The notes under the pieces were generated by a model. The model had not been told where the DNA came from. It saw only the letters and a list, made by a program, of their open reading frames with translations, and searched no databases. A program made the position numbers and the translations under genes. Shown one piece after another: positions 62,672 through 64,000 of a DNA stretch of 64,000 nt (its first letter is position 1; every line of letters begins with the position of its first letter). The stretch is from the NCBI GenBank assembly GCA_040772085.1, contig JAXGYU010000001.1, positions 2,294,001-2,358,000 on the forward strand. The letters are read 5' to 3'. The stretch comes from JAXGMV01 sp040772085 (lineage in GTDB: Bacteria; Chloroflexota; Anaerolineae; Anaerolineales; Anaerolineaceae).

Positions 62672-64000
62672 TTGGAAAATATTCTTGAGATGCAGCACAT
62701 CACAAAAATCTTTCCCAGCATCGTCGCCAACGATGACATCAGCTTTGAGCTGAGAAAAGGGGAGATCCACGCCCTGTTGGGGGAAAATGGCGCCGGCAAA
62801 TCCACGCTGATGAGTGTTTTATTCGGGCTTTATATCCCGGAAAAAGGCAAGATCGTCATCAGAGGCAAGGAGGCAAAAATCAGCAATCCTCAGGACGCGA
62901 ACGAATTGGGGATTGGCATGGTTCACCAGCATTTCAAGTTGGTGCAGGTTTTTACGGCGCTTGAAAACATCATCCTCGGTGTTGAGGATACAAAGTTCGG
63001 CATACTGCAGATGGATGAATCGCGCCGGAAAATTTCCGAGCTGATGGAGCAGTATGGCTTGCACGTTGATCTGGACATGAAAATTCAGGACATGCCGGTC
63101 GGCATGCAGCAGCGCGTTGAGATCCTGAAAATGCTCTACCGGGATACCGACATTCTGGTTTTTGATGAACCTACCGCTGTGTTAACACCCCAGGAAATTG
63201 ATGAGCTGATCAAAATCATCAAGGGGTTCGCCGATGAGGGCAAGTCTATTATCTTTATCTCACATAAACTGGATGAAATTCAAAAGGTCGCCGATCGCTG
63301 CACGGTGCTCCGGAAAGGCAAGTATGTCGCGACAGTCGATGTAGCGACCGTCAGTAATGAAAGCCTCTCTGAGATGATGGTTGGACGGAAGGTCATGCTC
63401 CGCGTTGAGAAGACTGTGTCCCAGCCAGGCGATGTGGTGCTCAAAGTCGATAACCTGGTCATCAAAGTGCCCGGCACTGCCAAGAATAAGGTCAATAACA
63501 TCTCACTCGATGTCCGGGAGGGCGAGATTGTCTGCGTCGCGGGTATTGAAAACAACGGCCAGAAAGAGCTGGTCATGGCGATTGCCGGCATGATCCCGGT
63601 CGACTCTGGCAAGATCAGTGTGACCGGCGAGGATATTACCCACTGGAAGATCCGTGAACGCAACGCGAATTACCTGTCACATATCCCTGAGGATCGGCAT
63701 AAACACGGACTGATACTCGATTTTGACCTGGCGAACAACTTCATCCTGCAAACATTCACGACGCCGGAGTTCAACCAGCGCGGATTTCTGCGGGAGAAGA
63801 ACATTGAGGATTATGCCAGAAAACTGATCCGCCAGTATGACATCCGTTCCGCGCAGGGGCCCGACACCATTGTTCGCAGTATGTCCGGCGGCAATCAGCA
63901 GAAGGCAATCATCGCCCGCGAGCTGGATCGACCGCATAAGCTGCTGATCGCTGTGCAGCCGACACGCGGTCTGGACGTAGGCGCGATCGAGTACATCCAC
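62672..64000 (+). CDS. nucleoside ABC transporter ATPase (two NBDs), partial
   Basis: The frame is open from a TTG at 62672 (ribosome site GAGGGAG) to the window edge: 443 residues of a double-NBD ATPase of the YufO/MglA type. The first NBD has Walker A GENGAGKST, signature PVGMQQRVEILKML, Walker B ILVFDEPTAVLTP and H-loop IFISHKLDE. The second has a degenerate Walker A (GIENNGQKE), signature MSGGNQQKAIIAREL and Walker B LLIAVQPTRGLD without the catalytic Glu, which is normal for this family. It pairs with the preceding binding protein. The permease genes should follow beyond the window. Confidence 0.93.
   Translation, partial: MENILEMQHITKIFPSIVANDDISFELRKGEIHALLGENGAGKSTLMSVLFGLYIPEKGKIVIRGKEAKISNPQDANELGIGMVHQHFKLVQVFTALENIILGVEDTKFGILQMDESRRKISELMEQYGLHVDLDMKIQDMPVGMQQRVEILKMLYRDTDILVFDEPTAVLTPQEIDELIKIIKGFADEGKSIIFISHKLDEIQKVADRCTVLRKGKYVATVDVATVSNESLSEMMVGRKVMLRVEKTVSQPGDVVLKVDNLVIKVPGTAKNKVNNISLDVREGEIVCVAGIENNGQKELVMAIAGMIPVDSGKISVTGEDITHWKIRERNANYLSHIPEDRHKHGLILDFDLANNFILQTFTTPEFNQRGFLREKNIEDYARKLIRQYDIRSAQGPDTIVRSMSGGNQQKAIIARELDRPHKLLIAVQPTRGLDVGAIEYIH

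Overview
The window looks like a chromosomal segment of an anaerobic or microaerobic member of the Chloroflexota, most likely Anaerolineae. This is an inference from gene content: a MalT-like STAND ATPase fused to a BTAD domain, DUF5317 and DUF1294 proteins, a huge DUF11-repeat surface protein with a sortase domain, a pyruvate:ferredoxin oxidoreductase, OrtA/OrtB, and lipoproteins with short lipoboxes. Base composition is even, and I see no rRNA, tRNA, insertion sequence, integrase or CRISPR array.

Layout. 1-4354 (minus): large BTAD regulator, an unannotated 31-residue hydrophobic peptide, a DUF5317 membrane protein and a protein cut by the window edge that resembles NHLP/RiPP-precursor-like proteins. 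4.6-12 kb: membrane-anchored clostripain-type peptidase, DUF1294, TldE/TldD pair, M28 aminopeptidase. 12-13.7 kb: ortAB (2-amino-4-oxopentanoate thiolase). 13.9-18.7 kb: complete branched-chain amino acid type ABC importer behind a perfect consensus promoter. 18.7-22.3 kb: heterodimeric ABC exporter, then a DinB-like protein. 23-26.6 kb: PFOR. 26.7-31.4 kb: small QueG-like Fe-S protein, NTF2-like protein, lipoprotein and a membrane GGDEF-EAL protein. 31.5-38 kb: an HlyD/ABC-2 exporter operon divergent from a NarL-type two-component system. 38-39.3 kb: superoxide dismutase and a histone-H1-like protein made of seven 19-residue repeats. 39.6-48.9 kb: a GGDEF protein and the DUF11/sortase gene, split by one in-frame TAA. 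49-54.3 kb: MGDG-synthase-like glycosyltransferase, VTT membrane protein, a GGDEF protein and two GT2 glycosyltransferases. 54.4 kb: rubrerythrin-like protein. 54.9-61.1 kb (minus): a bacterial microcompartment operon. 61.4-64 kb: BmpA-type nucleoside-binding lipoprotein and the start of its ABC ATPase.

The most interesting region is the microcompartment operon: rpiB-like, deoC, BMC-P, CoA-acylating aldehyde dehydrogenase, BMC-H, eutJ, BMC-T, an unknown protein, then two more BMC-P genes. It fits the sugar-phosphate-utilising (SPU) class. DeoC would split deoxyribose 5-phosphate into glyceraldehyde 3-phosphate and acetaldehyde, and the dehydrogenase would turn acetaldehyde into acetyl-CoA inside the shell. 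The divergent BmpA importer would supply nucleosides. Two perfect palindromes lie between the two operons. The RpiB homologue has lost its usual catalytic Cys, DeoC carries a four-Cys N-terminal extension, and neither a phosphotransacylase nor an alcohol dehydrogenase is present in the operon.

Other points of note are the single-base (AAA to TAA) interruption of the DUF11/sortase gene, the fusion of an IPQTG sorting-like motif to its own sortase domain, and the regulator/peptide/DUF5317/NHLP-like cluster at the left edge.
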